Notes: a model not told the origin generated them from the letters alone. DNA of 64,000 bases from Peristeroidobacter soli (GCF_004138485.1 NZ_ML142848.1:372001-436000), one strand, 5' to 3'; counted from the stretch's first letter, positions 17,782 to 27,955 are shown. Numbers and translations are program-made.

Positions 17782-19914
17782 CTACTCGCTTTGCTGCTTC
17801 TGAAGCACTCGCGCGGAAGAAATTACGTAGGCCCGGATCGATTCGACCTGCTCGGCCGTCAAGCTGCCGGCAAATGAAATCATGCCGCGCGATTCGAGCG
17901 CGCCGTTCAGAACGACATTTGCAAAAGACGCCTGATGGCCCGTCATCGGCGAGCGTCGCAGGTCGGGCAGGATGCCCGTCGACAGCAGCGAAGCGCCGTG
18001 GCAACGGCTGCAATAGCTGGAATATAAGCCCCGCCCTTCATCGATGCGTGGCTGCGGCCACTGCTCGGCCGTCGGTGTCGCGGGTGGCAGCGGCACCGGC
18101 GTGTACGCAGGCAAACGCACGCCACCCTTGAGTTTGAAAGCAAGCACACGACCATTGGGCGCGGCAAACGCGGGCTTCAGTGCGGGCAGCGCCAACGGCA
18201 CCGCGCCTCCATAACCAGCCATCACGGCGATGTACTGCTCACCGCCAACACGATACGTCACTGGCCCACCAATCACGCCGGTCTGCACGTCGTAATGCCA
18301 GAGCCGCTCACCGTTGCTCGCGCGAAATGCCTGGAGCTGCTTGTCGGCCGTGCCCTGGAATACGAGATCGCCCGCGGTCGCGAGGACACCGCCATTCCAC
18401 GGGCCGGTATGTTCGACGTGCCAGGCTTCCTTCTGCGCAACCGGATCCCACGCGATCAGACGACCTTTCAACATCGTCGCAATCGTCGCGCGCTGTGCGA
18501 GATCGTCGGGTGCGCCGAGCAGGCTGAAATCGATGCCCGTGTTGAGCGTTTTCGGACGCGCCTCGAAAGCGGGATCGTCGCGGTAGGCCATCGGCAGTTC
18601 CTGTGCAGGAATATATGCAAGCCCGGTCGCGGGACTGAAGGCCATCGGCTGCCAGTTGTGCGCGCCCGCTCCGCCCGGCTGCGCAACGAACGTCGCGTTC
18701 TCATAACGAGCTTCGGGCACTTCCTGCGGCCGGCCCGTCTCCAGATCGATGCCCGTGGCCCAGGTCACCGGCACGAAGTTGCGCGCCGATAACAATTTGC
18801 CGCTCTCGCGATCGATGACATAGAAAAATCCATTCTTCGGTGCCTGCAACAGCACCTTCCGCTTGCGACCTTCGATGACCAGGTCGGTGAGTGTGATCGA
18901 TTGATTGGCGTTGTAGTCCCAGGTCTCGCCGGGATTGACCTGGTAGTGCCACAGATATTCGCCGGTGCTCGGCCGCAGGGCGATGATCGAACACAGAAAT
19001 AAATTGTCGCCTTTGCCTTCGGAGCGGATACGACGGTTCCAAGGCAAACCGTTGCCTGTGCCGACGTATAGCTGATCGAGCTCCTGGTCGTAAACGATCG
19101 AGTCCCACGCGGTACCACCGCCGCCGTACTCGTGCCACTTGCCGAACCACGTCGGCAGCGCCTTTTCGGCCAGCACCTTATCGGACACTGCGCCATCGGG
19201 ACCTTTCGCCGGATCGCCGGGCACGGTATAGAAACGCCACGCGAGCCTGCCTGTCTCAGCGTCGTATGCACTCACATAACCGCGCACTTGATAAATGTCC
19301 GCGCCGCCATTGCCGATGATGACCTTGCCCTTCACTACGCGGGGCGCGCCGGTAATCGTGTAGGAGGCCTTCGGATCGGTGGTCTCGACGGACCACACCA
19401 CTTTGCCCGTGCTGGCATCGAGTGCGACGAGCCGGCCGTCGAGCGTGCCAACGTAGACCTTGCCTCGATAGACCGCGACGCCTCGATTCACCACGTCGCA
19501 ACAGGCTTTGATCGCCGTGGCGCCGGGCACCTGCGGATCGTAGGTCCACAGCGCCTTGCCGCTCGCCGCATCGAGCGCGACCACTTTGCTCCATGCAGTC
19601 GACGTGTACATCACGCCGTCGACGACGATGGGTGTGGCTTCCTGGCCGCGATTGGTGTCGAGATCGTGGAACCACGCCAGTTCGAGCTGCGCGACGTTGC
19701 CAGCGTTGATCTGCTCGAGCGAGCTGAACCGCTGTTCGTTATAGGTTCGTCCATAACTCAGCCAGTCATCCGCATTCGACTCCGCACTCATCAGGCGCGC
19801 ATCGTCGACGTTTGCAACTGTTCTGGGCGCGGATGCGGATGGAGCCTTTTGCTGCTGGCACGCGCCGAGCAGTGTCACGACGATGAGCGCCGCGCAGCTT
19901 CTTGTGATGTTCAT
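17782..19914 (-). CDS. PQQ-dependent quinohaemoprotein alcohol dehydrogenase, lipoprotein type
   Basis: Periplasmic alcohol oxidation with PQQ, passing electrons to a fused cytochrome c domain. The 710-residue protein starts with a signal peptide ending in the lipobox LLGAC (Cys 19). The beta-propeller has tryptophan-docking repeats such as LDAASGKALWTYD, the vicinal cysteine pair in KACCDVVNRG, and PGETWDYNANQ. The C-terminal haem motif is CSRCH at residues 635-639, with a likely Met ligand further on. The ATG at 19914 follows GGAAG. It is the last gene of the ten-gene leftward operon, 15 bases after the BVMO. It would oxidise the alcohol released by the BVMO/esterase pair; that link is inference. 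Confidence 0.94.
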   Translation of the reverse strand: MNITRSCAALIVVTLLGACQQQKAPSASAPRTVANVDDARLMSAESNADDWLSYGRTYNEQRFSSLEQINAGNVAQLELAWFHDLDTNRGQEATPIVVDGVMYTSTAWSKVVALDAASGKALWTYDPQVPGATAIKACCDVVNRGVAVYRGKVYVGTLDGRLVALDASTGKVVWSVETTDPKASYTITGAPRVVKGKVIIGNGGADIYQVRGYVSAYDAETGRLAWRFYTVPGDPAKGPDGAVSDKVLAEKALPTWFGKWHEYGGGGTAWDSIVYDQELDQLYVGTGNGLPWNRRIRSEGKGDNLFLCSIIALRPSTGEYLWHYQVNPGETWDYNANQSITLTDLVIEGRKRKVLLQAPKNGFFYVIDRESGKLLSARNFVPVTWATGIDLETGRPQEVPEARYENATFVAQPGGAGAHNWQPMAFSPATGLAYIPAQELPMAYRDDPAFEARPKTLNTGIDFSLLGAPDDLAQRATIATMLKGRLIAWDPVAQKEAWHVEHTGPWNGGVLATAGDLVFQGTADKQLQAFRASNGERLWHYDVQTGVIGGPVTYRVGGEQYIAVMAGYGGAVPLALPALKPAFAAPNGRVLAFKLKGGVRLPAYTPVPLPPATPTAEQWPQPRIDEGRGLYSSYCSRCHGASLLSTGILPDLRRSPMTGHQASFANVVLNGALESRGMISFAGSLTAEQVESIRAYVISSARVLQKQQSE

Positions 19915-19929
19915 GATGAATCTTCCGGA

Positions 19930-21567
19930 TCAGCTGAAGGCGAAGCCTGGATAGCCCTGGCTGCGCTCCTGGTCGCAGCGCTCGCGATAGGTGAGATAGC
20001 CGCCGACATACGCGAGGATGGCTCGCGGCTTGCCCGGAACATTCGCTCCGACGTACCAGCTGTTGGCATGCTCCCAAAGCGTCCCCTTGACGAGATCGTT
20101 GACGTGACGCGTCCATAGTTCTTCCGCCTCACGCGTTGCCTCGCAACGCTGGAAGCCGTGCTTCTCGCAATGGGAGATCAGGGCTGCGATCCACTCGACT
20201 TGCATCTCGTTCGTCATGACGACGTTGGTCAGCACCGACGGACTGCCCGGGCCGCCGACCATGTAAAGATTCGGGAAACCGTGCACGCTGATCCCAAGAT
20301 GCGAGTGTGGGCCGTGCGCCCAGCCCTCCTTCAAGGATTCGCCGCTCGTGCCGCGCAGATCGATGCTGGTCAGCGCGCCCGTCAGCGCGTCGAAGCCCGA
20401 AGCCGAGATCAGTACATCGAGCTCAATGGTGCGACCGCCGACCACGACGCCCTCAGGCGTGAAGCGCTCGATGGGCTCGGACTTGATGTCGATGAGCTCG
20501 ACGTTGTCGCGATTGAATGTCTCATAGAAATCGGTGCCCACGGTGCAACGCTTCGTGCCATAGGCATAGCCGCGCGGCGTCAGCTTGTCGGCGATACGAG
20601 GATTCTTGACGATGGTGCCGATCTTGCCCCGCAGGAAGTTGGCCGCTTCCTCGTTCACCTCGGAATCCGCCATGGCATCGCAGAACGCCCAGCCCACGAC
20701 GCCGCCACCGTTCGCATAACGCGCCTCGTAGATCTCGCGCCGACGCTCCGGCGTGAACTCGCCGGCCTTCCTAAACATTGCGTCGTTGATCGTGTCGTCG
20801 AGCATGATGTCGCCGCCGCCCCAGCGCAGGCAGTTCTGCAGCCGGTGCCGGGTCAGCTCGCGATTCTTTTCCCACCACTCGTAATCCGCCTCGGTCAATG
20901 GACGGTTGCGGGCGGGTGCATAGAAGTTCGGCGTGCGCATCAGCACCGTCAATTGTTTGCATTGTCCAGCGACGATGGGGATGGCTTGCACCGCCGACGA
21001 GCCGGTGCCGATGATGGCCACGCGCTTGCCGGCAAAGTCGGGTGAGCGCTCGGGCCAGCGGGCGGTGTGGATCACCAATCCCTTGAAATCCTTGAGGCCG
21101 GGGATGTCGGGCATGATCGGCGTCGTGATCGGGCCGGCCGCGGAGAAGAAATGTCGCGCGCGGTAGGTCTCGCCCTGCTCCGTGCGGATCGTCCACAGAT
21201 TCTTCCGGTCATCGAAGACGGCGGAGACGACGCGGGAATTGAAGCGGATGTCGCGCCGGAGATCCAGCTTGTTCGCCACCCAACTCAGGTACGCCTGAAT
21301 CTCGTCGCGTTTCGCGTAGCGCTCGCTCCATTTCCAGCCTTCATCGAGCAGCGGCGAGAACGTGTAGCAATACACGAGGCTTTCGACGTCGCAGCGGGCG
21401 CCTGGATAGCGGTTCCAGTACCACGCGCCGCCGACATCGGGCGCGGATTCGACTGCCAACACCTTGAGGCCGTTCTCGCGCAAGCGATATAGAGCATGTA
21501 ATCCTGCGAAGCCCGCCCCCAGCACGAGAGCATCCAGAACGGGTTCAATCGACGACTCTTGAGACAT
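19930..21567 (-). CDS. Baeyer-Villiger-type flavin monooxygenase
   Basis: FAD/NADPH enzyme of about 545 residues that inserts oxygen next to a ketone. It has the FAD loop GAGFAG near the N-terminus, the second Rossmann loop GTGSSA, and the BVMO fingerprint FKGLVIHTARWP (FxGxxxHTxxWP) between them. The C-terminal region with PNLYMVGGPGSP matches cyclohexanone/phenylacetone monooxygenase-like enzymes. ATG at 21567 follows GAGAG and is preferred over a start eight codons upstream. Neighbours encode an esterase, alcohol and aldehyde dehydrogenases and beta-oxidation enzymes, which is the layout expected for ketone degradation via an ester or lactone. Confidence 0.94.
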   Translation of the reverse strand: MSQESSIEPVLDALVLGAGFAGLHALYRLRENGLKVLAVESAPDVGGAWYWNRYPGARCDVESLVYCYTFSPLLDEGWKWSERYAKRDEIQAYLSWVANKLDLRRDIRFNSRVVSAVFDDRKNLWTIRTEQGETYRARHFFSAAGPITTPIMPDIPGLKDFKGLVIHTARWPERSPDFAGKRVAIIGTGSSAVQAIPIVAGQCKQLTVLMRTPNFYAPARNRPLTEADYEWWEKNRELTRHRLQNCLRWGGGDIMLDDTINDAMFRKAGEFTPERRREIYEARYANGGGVVGWAFCDAMADSEVNEEAANFLRGKIGTIVKNPRIADKLTPRGYAYGTKRCTVGTDFYETFNRDNVELIDIKSEPIERFTPEGVVVGGRTIELDVLISASGFDALTGALTSIDLRGTSGESLKEGWAHGPHSHLGISVHGFPNLYMVGGPGSPSVLTNVVMTNEMQVEWIAALISHCEKHGFQRCEATREAEELWTRHVNDLVKGTLWEHANSWYVGANVPGKPRAILAYVGGYLTYRERCDQERSQGYPGFAFS

Positions 21568-21627
21568 GCAGGTTCTCTCGACAATAAGCAATCTGTGTTA
21601 TTGGGCTCGGCTGCTCAGCTCGGTCGC

Positions 21628-22410
21628 TCAGCTCGACCACACGGGGGCGCGGCGCTCGACGAATGCCTTCGCGCCTTCCTGGTAGTCGCTTGCCGCAAGC
21701 ACGTGCTTGACGGCATCGTCCTGGGTGGCGCGGAGATCGGCTTCGCAAAGATCGGCTGCGTGTCGCGTGACACGCAGGCTCTCGCGAACCGCAATCGGTG
21801 AATTCGCAGCGATGCGGCTTGCGATGGCCAATGCCTCGTCGCGCACCGCGCCCGGCGCGGCAATACGGTTCACCAGACCGGCCTCGTAGGCGCGCTTCGC
21901 ACTCAGCGGCTCGCCAGTCACGACCATCTCGATCGCGAGCGCCCGAGATAGACAACGAGTGATCCGGTATGCACCTCCGGCTCCGGCGATGAGTCCACGC
22001 TTGACCTCAGGAAGCGCGAAGCTCGCCGTTTCGCAGGCCACGACGATGTCGCACGACAATGCGATCTCCACGCCTCCGCCTGCGGCCGGCCCCTGTACAG
22101 CGGCGATCCATGGCTTTGTTTTCTTCGCGTACACGAAGCCCGCGAAGCCACCGTCCGGCGTGACGGTCTCCCACATCTTTCCGGCGGCTACCGCTTTGAG
22201 ATCGAGGCCCGCACAGAAAATGTCTCCGGTCGCCGCGAGCACGGCAACGCGGATCGACTTGTCTTCTTCGATCTGCTTCGTGAAGCGCTCGATCGCGAGC
22301 GCGACAGCACCGTTCACGGCGTTGCGCGCGGCCGGCCGGTTCAACGTCACCAGTGCGATGTGCTCGCCGATGCGCTCGAACTGGACCTCATCTTCGACTG
22401 CGTTGCTCAT
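21628..22410 (-). CDS. Enoyl-CoA hydratase/isomerase family protein
   Basis: A 260-residue crotonase-fold protein. The first oxyanion segment is FCAGLDLKA and the second is GPAAGGGVEIALSCD. PEVKRGLIAGAGG follows, where hydratases carry one of the two catalytic glutamates; the second glutamate position is not obviously conserved, so isomerase or hydrolase activity is possible. The start overlaps the synthetase stop (ATGA). It belongs to the ten-gene leftward operon and probably acts on the product of the fused acyl-CoA dehydrogenase. Confidence 0.9.
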   Translation of the reverse strand: MSNAVEDEVQFERIGEHIALVTLNRPAARNAVNGAVALAIERFTKQIEEDKSIRVAVLAATGDIFCAGLDLKAVAAGKMWETVTPDGGFAGFVYAKKTKPWIAAVQGPAAGGGVEIALSCDIVVACETASFALPEVKRGLIAGAGGAYRITRCLSRALAIEMVVTGEPLSAKRAYEAGLVNRIAAPGAVRDEALAIASRIAANSPIAVRESLRVTRHAADLCEADLRATQDDAVKHVLAASDYQEGAKAFVERRAPVWSS

Positions 22411-24677
22411 TCCACGGATCTCCAGATAACCAATCCATCCAGCGCCTCGATCTCATTGCCGCGCACGAGCAACGGATTGACCTCCAGCGAATCGAGCTTG
22501 GGACCGAGCGCTAGCGCAGCGTTGCCGATGTTCACGATGACGTCGGCGAGACGATCGAGGTCGGTCGTGGCCGAGTTTCGAAAGCCTTGCAGGAGTTTTC
22601 GGCCCCGCAGGCGGGACAGCATGTCGAGCACTTCCCTGTGCTCGACCGGCAACGCCGCGATGGCAACGTCCGCAAGCAGTTCGACCAGCACACCGCCCAA
22701 GCCGATCGTGATCGTGGGGCCCCAGGTCGGGTCGCGCCGCACGCCGACGAGCAGCTCCACTCCACCCTGTCGCATCGGTGAAGCAATCACGCCTTCGATT
22801 CGCACCTCGGGCTTGTGGGACTTCACCGCTTTCAGTATTTCGTCGTAGGCCGTGGCTGCATCGGCGGCGACGACATTGAGACGCACGCCGCCGACCTCGG
22901 TCTTGTGCGCGATGTCGGGCGAAAGGATTTTCAACGCCAGCGGCCCGGTCATGCCGAGCGACTGCGCGTCGGCACGCGAGCGAATGATCTTCGCCGGGAT
23001 TACTGGCACGCCGTGGGATGCGAGAAAGTCGAGCACGGCTCGCTCGTTCGAGAGGCGAGGTACGAGCGTGGCGCCGGGCTCGTTCGAACGACCAGGCGTG
23101 GCGCTGCGTGTTTTCGAGAGATCCAGTCCGGCCGCGGTGGCTCGATCATTGGCGGCCGGCAACAGCAGCGGTTGCGATGTCGCTGCGAGTCGTTGCGACC
23201 ACCACGCCGCCTTTGCAACGGCTCGCAACATCGGATCGATGCCACATACAACATGCGGCAGGTCGTGTTCTGCAATCATGCGTCGCGTGACGTCGGTGAG
23301 CGTCTTGACGGTCGTCAGCACCATGACCGCGGGCTTGTCGATGGTCTTCACCGCTCGTCCGATTGCAGCCAAACCCGCTGGCAATGCCACCGCCCCTTCG
23401 ACGGTCGGGACACCGATATTGACCCCGACGATGCCAATGCCGGGCGCGGCAGCCGCCACAGGAATCAGCCGCTCCAGCAAAGAAGGATCTCGGACCGCCG
23501 CGCCTGTCACATCCAGCGGATTCATCGACGACGCAAAGTCCGCAATCAGAGTCTTCAGAACAGCCGTCGTCTCGGCAGGAAACGCAGGAACACTGGCGCC
23601 GGCAGCCTCCGCCCCGTCGGCAACCAACGTGCACGCGCCGCCCGAGATTGAAATGAACCCCAACCCCGACGCAGGCAGCGGGCCGGTCGCCGCGAGCAGG
23701 CCCGCAGTGACAATCAAATCCTCTACGGAATGCACGCGGATCACACCGAGCCGCTCGCAGATAGCATCGAAGACTTTGTCGTTGCCAGCGAGCGACCCCG
23801 TGTGCGCCTTCGCAACCTCACCCGCAAGCTCGCTGCGACCGATCTTGAGCATCACGATGGGTTTGCGTCGCTCGCGGCATCGCCGCGCAGCCTGCGCAAA
23901 CACAGCCGGATTGCGGATCGATTCGGCGAACACGGCAATCGCGCGAGTGTCCTCGTCATCGACGAGATAATCGATGACATCGGCGAGACTCAGCTGCGCC
24001 TCGTTGCCGGTCGCCGCGACGAAGCTGGTGCCGATGTTCTGACTATGCGCGAACTCATTCAGCTCGCTCGCGGTCGCCCCACTCTGCGACACGATAGCAA
24101 TGCGGGGCGCCAGCAATGGCAGGACCGCCGGCACAGACGACACCGGGGTGCGCGCGCTGACGTTGTTATAACCGAGCGAGTTCGGGCCCCAGATGTTCAT
24201 GCCGAGCTCGCACGCCTTGTCCAGCAGTTGCTGCTGTAACACCGCGCCCTGCTCGCCGATCTCCGCATAGCCCGAAGTCAGGATGGCGGCATTGCGAATG
24301 CCCGCAGCGGCGGCGTCCTCCAGCGCCTCGATGACTGCAGACTGCGGCACGAAGATGAAAGCGACGTCGATGTCGCGCCCGATATCGCGACAGGATCGAT
24401 GCCCTTTGACGCCCATGACGTCGACACCGTTGCGATTGACGGCGCACACATAGCCATCGAACGCGAAGTCACGCAGGTTCTGCATGATGAAGCCCGTCCA
24501 CGCGGACTTCTCGGTCGCGCCGACGAGCACGATACTGCGCGGCCGAAACAGCTTGGTCAGCCGATGCTCGCGTCCATGGGAACTATCTGCGCGGTCGCTA
24601 GCAGCGTAGCCGCTGTCGGCACGCGAACTATCCGGGCTGGAGCTGCCGACGCTGGGTTGATCAATGCTGGCATTCAT
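22407..24677 (-). CDS. Acyl-CoA synthetase, ADP-forming (fused alpha-beta, ATP-grasp)
   Basis: Forms acyl-CoA from a free acid, ATP and CoA with release of ADP. About 756 residues. The N-terminal CoA-binding domain has RPRSIVLVGATEKSAWTG, the ligase domains contain AIVSQSGATASELN and the phosphohistidine region AKAHTGSLAGND, and a C-terminal ATP-grasp domain has LALKILSPDIAHKTEVGGV. The start ATG at 24677 follows GAGGAG and overlaps nothing; the frame is open further upstream but that extension has shadow-like composition. In the operon it can activate the acid produced by esterase or aldehyde dehydrogenase. The N-terminal 40 residues are Ser/Asp-rich and look disordered. Confidence 0.92.
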   Translation of the reverse strand: MNASIDQPSVGSSSPDSSRADSGYAASDRADSSHGREHRLTKLFRPRSIVLVGATEKSAWTGFIMQNLRDFAFDGYVCAVNRNGVDVMGVKGHRSCRDIGRDIDVAFIFVPQSAVIEALEDAAAAGIRNAAILTSGYAEIGEQGAVLQQQLLDKACELGMNIWGPNSLGYNNVSARTPVSSVPAVLPLLAPRIAIVSQSGATASELNEFAHSQNIGTSFVAATGNEAQLSLADVIDYLVDDEDTRAIAVFAESIRNPAVFAQAARRCRERRKPIVMLKIGRSELAGEVAKAHTGSLAGNDKVFDAICERLGVIRVHSVEDLIVTAGLLAATGPLPASGLGFISISGGACTLVADGAEAAGASVPAFPAETTAVLKTLIADFASSMNPLDVTGAAVRDPSLLERLIPVAAAAPGIGIVGVNIGVPTVEGAVALPAGLAAIGRAVKTIDKPAVMVLTTVKTLTDVTRRMIAEHDLPHVVCGIDPMLRAVAKAAWWSQRLAATSQPLLLPAANDRATAAGLDLSKTRSATPGRSNEPGATLVPRLSNERAVLDFLASHGVPVIPAKIIRSRADAQSLGMTGPLALKILSPDIAHKTEVGGVRLNVVAADAATAYDEILKAVKSHKPEVRIEGVIASPMRQGGVELLVGVRRDPTWGPTITIGLGGVLVELLADVAIAALPVEHREVLDMLSRLRGRKLLQGFRNSATTDLDRLADVIVNIGNAALALGPKLDSLEVNPLLVRGNEIEALDGLVIWRSVE

Positions 24678-24687
24678 CTCGCGCTCC

Positions 24688-25809
24688 TCAGCTCTCGATC
24701 GTCGCCGCCAGGCGCTCGACCGCATCCGCGAACTCCTGCTGGAACTCGCGAACCACCGCGGCGGCGGGACGCACGGCATCGATGAGGCCAACACCCTGGC
24801 CCACCCAATAGCTCACGAGATCCTTCGCGGCCTCGTTGCCTGCATCCGCCGCCTTGTCGATGCGAGCGAACGTTGGAATGCTGATCATGGCCATGATCGG
24901 CATCGGCAACGCTCCAGGGCTGTCCGGCCCGTCCCACGCGTCGTGCCAGCTCGATTTCAATTGACGGCTCGGCTTGCCGGTGCGCGACTTCGAACGGATC
25001 GTGTCGCGCGAACCCGCTGCGATCATCTTCTGCTTGAATGTTTCAGACGTTTCCGCCTCGGCAGTCGCGAGCCACACCGAGCCGGTCCACGCACCGGCGG
25101 CCCCCATCGCCATGCAGCCTGCCATCTGCGCGCCGTTCATGATGCCGCCCGCGGCGAGCACGGGAACGTCGCGAATCGGTTTGATCGCACGAAGTACTTC
25201 CGGCACGAGTACGAGAGTGGAAACTTCACCGCAGTGGCCGCCCGCCTCCGCGCCCTGCGCGATCAGTAAATCCACACCCGCCTTCACCTGGCGGACCGCA
25301 TGTTCCTTCGCACCGACGAGCGCACCGACAGGAATGCCATGACGCCGCGCGCGCTCGATCATCGATGGCGGCGCGATGCCCAGCGCATTGACGATGAGCC
25401 GGATCGGATGACGGAACGCAACGTCCATGAGCGCCTCGCCCACTTCCGGCAGGGTTGCCGGCGGCAGCTTGTCGACAACATCTTCGGGCTGCACGGTGAT
25501 GCCATGTTTACGCAGCAGCCCCACGGCGAAATCGATGTGCTGCTTCGGTACCTGCGCAGCGAGTGAGGCCATGTCCGTTGCCGGCCCGAACGACTGATGC
25601 TCGGGCACGAGAATGTCGATGCCGTACGGCATCCCGTTCACATGCTCATCGATCCATTTCAATTCCCGCTCGAGCGATTCCGGTGTGAAGCTGCTGCCAC
25701 CGAGCACCCCGAAGCCGCCGGCGCGACTGACAGCGGCAACGACATCTCGACAATGACTGAAAGCGAACAGCGGAAACTCCGCGCCGACCAGACTCTTGAT
25801 GGGTTCCAT
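24688..25809 (-). CDS. Nitronate monooxygenase-like FMN protein
   Basis: A TIM-barrel FMN protein of about 373 residues, of the 2-nitropropane dioxygenase/nitronate monooxygenase type. GGFGVLGGSSF lies near the N-terminus. The FMN-phosphate segments QGAEAGGHCG, VLAAGGIMNGAQM and AMGAAGAWTGSVWLAT are all present. The start ATG at 25809 follows GAAGG and is only four bases after the stop of the acyl-CoA dehydrogenase gene. Related proteins in catabolic clusters, for example IpdC in steroid degradation, act on CoA-linked ring intermediates rather than nitroalkanes, so a pathway-specific oxygenase or reductase role is plausible here. Confidence 0.88.
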   Translation of the reverse strand: MEPIKSLVGAEFPLFAFSHCRDVVAAVSRAGGFGVLGGSSFTPESLERELKWIDEHVNGMPYGIDILVPEHQSFGPATDMASLAAQVPKQHIDFAVGLLRKHGITVQPEDVVDKLPPATLPEVGEALMDVAFRHPIRLIVNALGIAPPSMIERARRHGIPVGALVGAKEHAVRQVKAGVDLLIAQGAEAGGHCGEVSTLVLVPEVLRAIKPIRDVPVLAAGGIMNGAQMAGCMAMGAAGAWTGSVWLATAEAETSETFKQKMIAAGSRDTIRSKSRTGKPSRQLKSSWHDAWDGPDSPGALPMPIMAMISIPTFARIDKAADAGNEAAKDLVSYWVGQGVGLIDAVRPAAAVVREFQQEFADAVERLAATIES

Positions 25810-25813
25810 CACT

Positions 25814-27955
25814 TCACCTTCCCATTCCCAGACCACGCTGCGCGATGATGTTTCGCTGGATCTCGTTACTGCCGCCGCCAACGACGTACATGATGGTGCT
25901 CCGGAGCAGCAGCTCGATATCGCCGTCGGCCGGTACTTCGGACGAGCCCTGACCGAGCAGCGCCACCGAACCGAGCAGATCGAGCGCCGATTCACACACT
26001 GACTGCGCGAGCTCACTCGCAAAAACTTTCGCCATCGCCGCTTGCGCAAGCTGCGCCGGACCCACCGACGCAGGCGCAAGCGACTGCGCGACCAGCAAAC
26101 GACTCGTGACCATCTCCGCAGCGAGCTGCCCGATGCGATCGCGAGTCAACGATTCCTGCTTGAGCTGCGGCCGCTGCCGCACCGACTGAGCGATCGACCC
26201 GAGCAAGGCCTGCACTCGAATGGCGAGGCCGCCCATCGCGATCCGTTCGTTAGCAAGCGCGCCCGCCAGGATCGCCCAACCTGCGTTCTCCTCGCCCAGT
26301 CGCGAATCGACCGGGACACGCACATTGTCGAAGAAGATGCTGCAGAACTTCTGTCCATACATCGCTTCCATGGTATGGATCGTGATGCCGGGCGCGTTCA
26401 TGGGCACGATGAACAAGCTGATCCCCGCATGTCTCATCTTTGGATCAGGATGCGTGCGCGCGGCCAACAACATGTGCGAAGCGCGCTGACCATCGGTGGT
26501 CCAGATCTTTTGCCCGTTCACGACGTACTCATCGCCATCACGAACCGCGCGCGTCCGCAGGCTGGCGAGATCGGAACCTGACTCGGGCTCGCTGTAGCCG
26601 AGGCAACCGGTCACCGTGCCGGCGCGCATGCCTGGCAGCAGCGCCTCTTTCAATGTCTGCGAGCCGTGCGCGATGACCTCCGGTGCCATGATCCGGCAAC
26701 TGCAGATCAGCGAATGATCGGTGGCGCCGGCTTTGAGCAGTTCCTCGGCGTAAGCGAGTTGTTCGAAGGGTGTTGCGTCGAGACCGTCGGCGGCTTTTGG
26801 CCAGTTGAGCGTGCTCCATCCCGCACGACCCAGTCGCCCGGCGAACTGGAGATCCCAAACACGCTCCCCGACCGGGCGGGCCCGCGATGCGTCCCGCTCT
26901 TGCGACGACCAGTTCTTCGCCAGCCACGCGCGAAAGCGCGCACGGAACGACGCGACAGGATCATCGGCGTGACTGAAGAGCGCATCGACGCCCGGGCCAT
27001 CTTCGGCCAGAACAAAATCGGCAAGTTCTGCCCTCGCCTTGCCCACGCCGCCAAGGCGTACCAGATCCGCGTGCACACGCCGGAACAAGGCTGGCGCTGG
27101 ATGCTCTTCAGAAAAGCCGATGGCGCCGAAACAATGCTGGGTCTCCAACGCGACTTTACGCAACGAGCCGGCAGCAAATGCGGTTGCGGACGCAGCCAGC
27201 GCACGCCAGTTCGCAGCGCCCTCATCGTGCGCGCGACCTGCAGCGGCGAGTTGCAAGCGACAGCCTTCGAGCGCCATGTGGCTGTTCGCCATCTTGTGCT
27301 GAATCGCCTGGAACGATGCGATGGGTTGCCCGAACTGCTTGCGCTCCTTGCCGTAACGAAGGAATGACTCGAAGCCTTCCACCGCGGCACCGTAGGCGCG
27401 GGCCGCCCAGCCGAGCCGCACGATGGCCAGGAGCTCGGCACATTGTTCATGCGTCAACTGACGCGCGCGTGCCGGCGACCACAGATGGAGATTGGCAAAC
27501 CCGGGCACGAGTGCCGGCGTCGATTCCAGCGATGCGCCCTCGGCATCGCGCTTCACGGCACACAAATAATAGTCGTCGGTGAGTACCAGCCACTCGTCCG
27601 CGTCAGCTGCCCCTTCGACAAAGCGTGCGACGCCCAGCACCCGCTCCGGCTCGAATACCAGATTGCCGGAATGTTCCTTCCTGCCGAAGGTCCCAACGGC
27701 CAGCGCCAGGCGAGAGTTCGACCCAGTCAGTCCGCGGCCGTAACGGTTTGCAATCGACGATTCGAGCACCGGCAGCACCGACGCGCGTCGGCCCAGCTCA
27801 GTCATCACGACCAGCAAGTCCGCGAGGGAATCGGAATGTTCGCCGGAGAAGAACCCGGTGAGCCCCTGCTCGATGACGTTGGACCAGAGCGCCTCCCCCG
27901 CCAGCATGCGCCGGACGGATTCTGCGAGCAGCTCCGTGTGCTCGTCCCCCTGCAT
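25814..27955 (-). CDS. Fused double acyl-CoA dehydrogenase
   Basis: A 713-residue protein with two acyl-CoA dehydrogenase units in one chain. The N-terminal unit (about 1-325) shows RYGKERKQFGQPIASFQAIQ and HCFGAIGFSEEHP. The C-terminal unit (about 340-713) has YSEPESGSDLASL, VNGQKIWTTDGQ and VVGGGSNEIQRNIIAQRG. Single-chain double enzymes of this size, such as FadE34 (ChsE3) of mycobacteria, replace alpha2beta2 pairs used for steroid side chains. The ATG at 27955 overlaps the thiolase stop (TGATG) and follows GGAGG by eight bases. The C-terminal unit holds the clearer FAD and substrate motifs. Confidence 0.93.
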   Translation of the reverse strand: MQGDEHTELLAESVRRMLAGEALWSNVIEQGLTGFFSGEHSDSLADLLVVMTELGRRASVLPVLESSIANRYGRGLTGSNSRLALAVGTFGRKEHSGNLVFEPERVLGVARFVEGAADADEWLVLTDDYYLCAVKRDAEGASLESTPALVPGFANLHLWSPARARQLTHEQCAELLAIVRLGWAARAYGAAVEGFESFLRYGKERKQFGQPIASFQAIQHKMANSHMALEGCRLQLAAAGRAHDEGAANWRALAASATAFAAGSLRKVALETQHCFGAIGFSEEHPAPALFRRVHADLVRLGGVGKARAELADFVLAEDGPGVDALFSHADDPVASFRARFRAWLAKNWSSQERDASRARPVGERVWDLQFAGRLGRAGWSTLNWPKAADGLDATPFEQLAYAEELLKAGATDHSLICSCRIMAPEVIAHGSQTLKEALLPGMRAGTVTGCLGYSEPESGSDLASLRTRAVRDGDEYVVNGQKIWTTDGQRASHMLLAARTHPDPKMRHAGISLFIVPMNAPGITIHTMEAMYGQKFCSIFFDNVRVPVDSRLGEENAGWAILAGALANERIAMGGLAIRVQALLGSIAQSVRQRPQLKQESLTRDRIGQLAAEMVTSRLLVAQSLAPASVGPAQLAQAAMAKVFASELAQSVCESALDLLGSVALLGQGSSEVPADGDIELLLRSTIMYVVGGGSNEIQRNIIAQRGLGMGR

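Noticed and set aside
19981-20000. Another GCGATAGGTG-like match to the island palindrome
   Set aside because: Only one half matches and it lies inside the BVMO coding sequence, far from a start.
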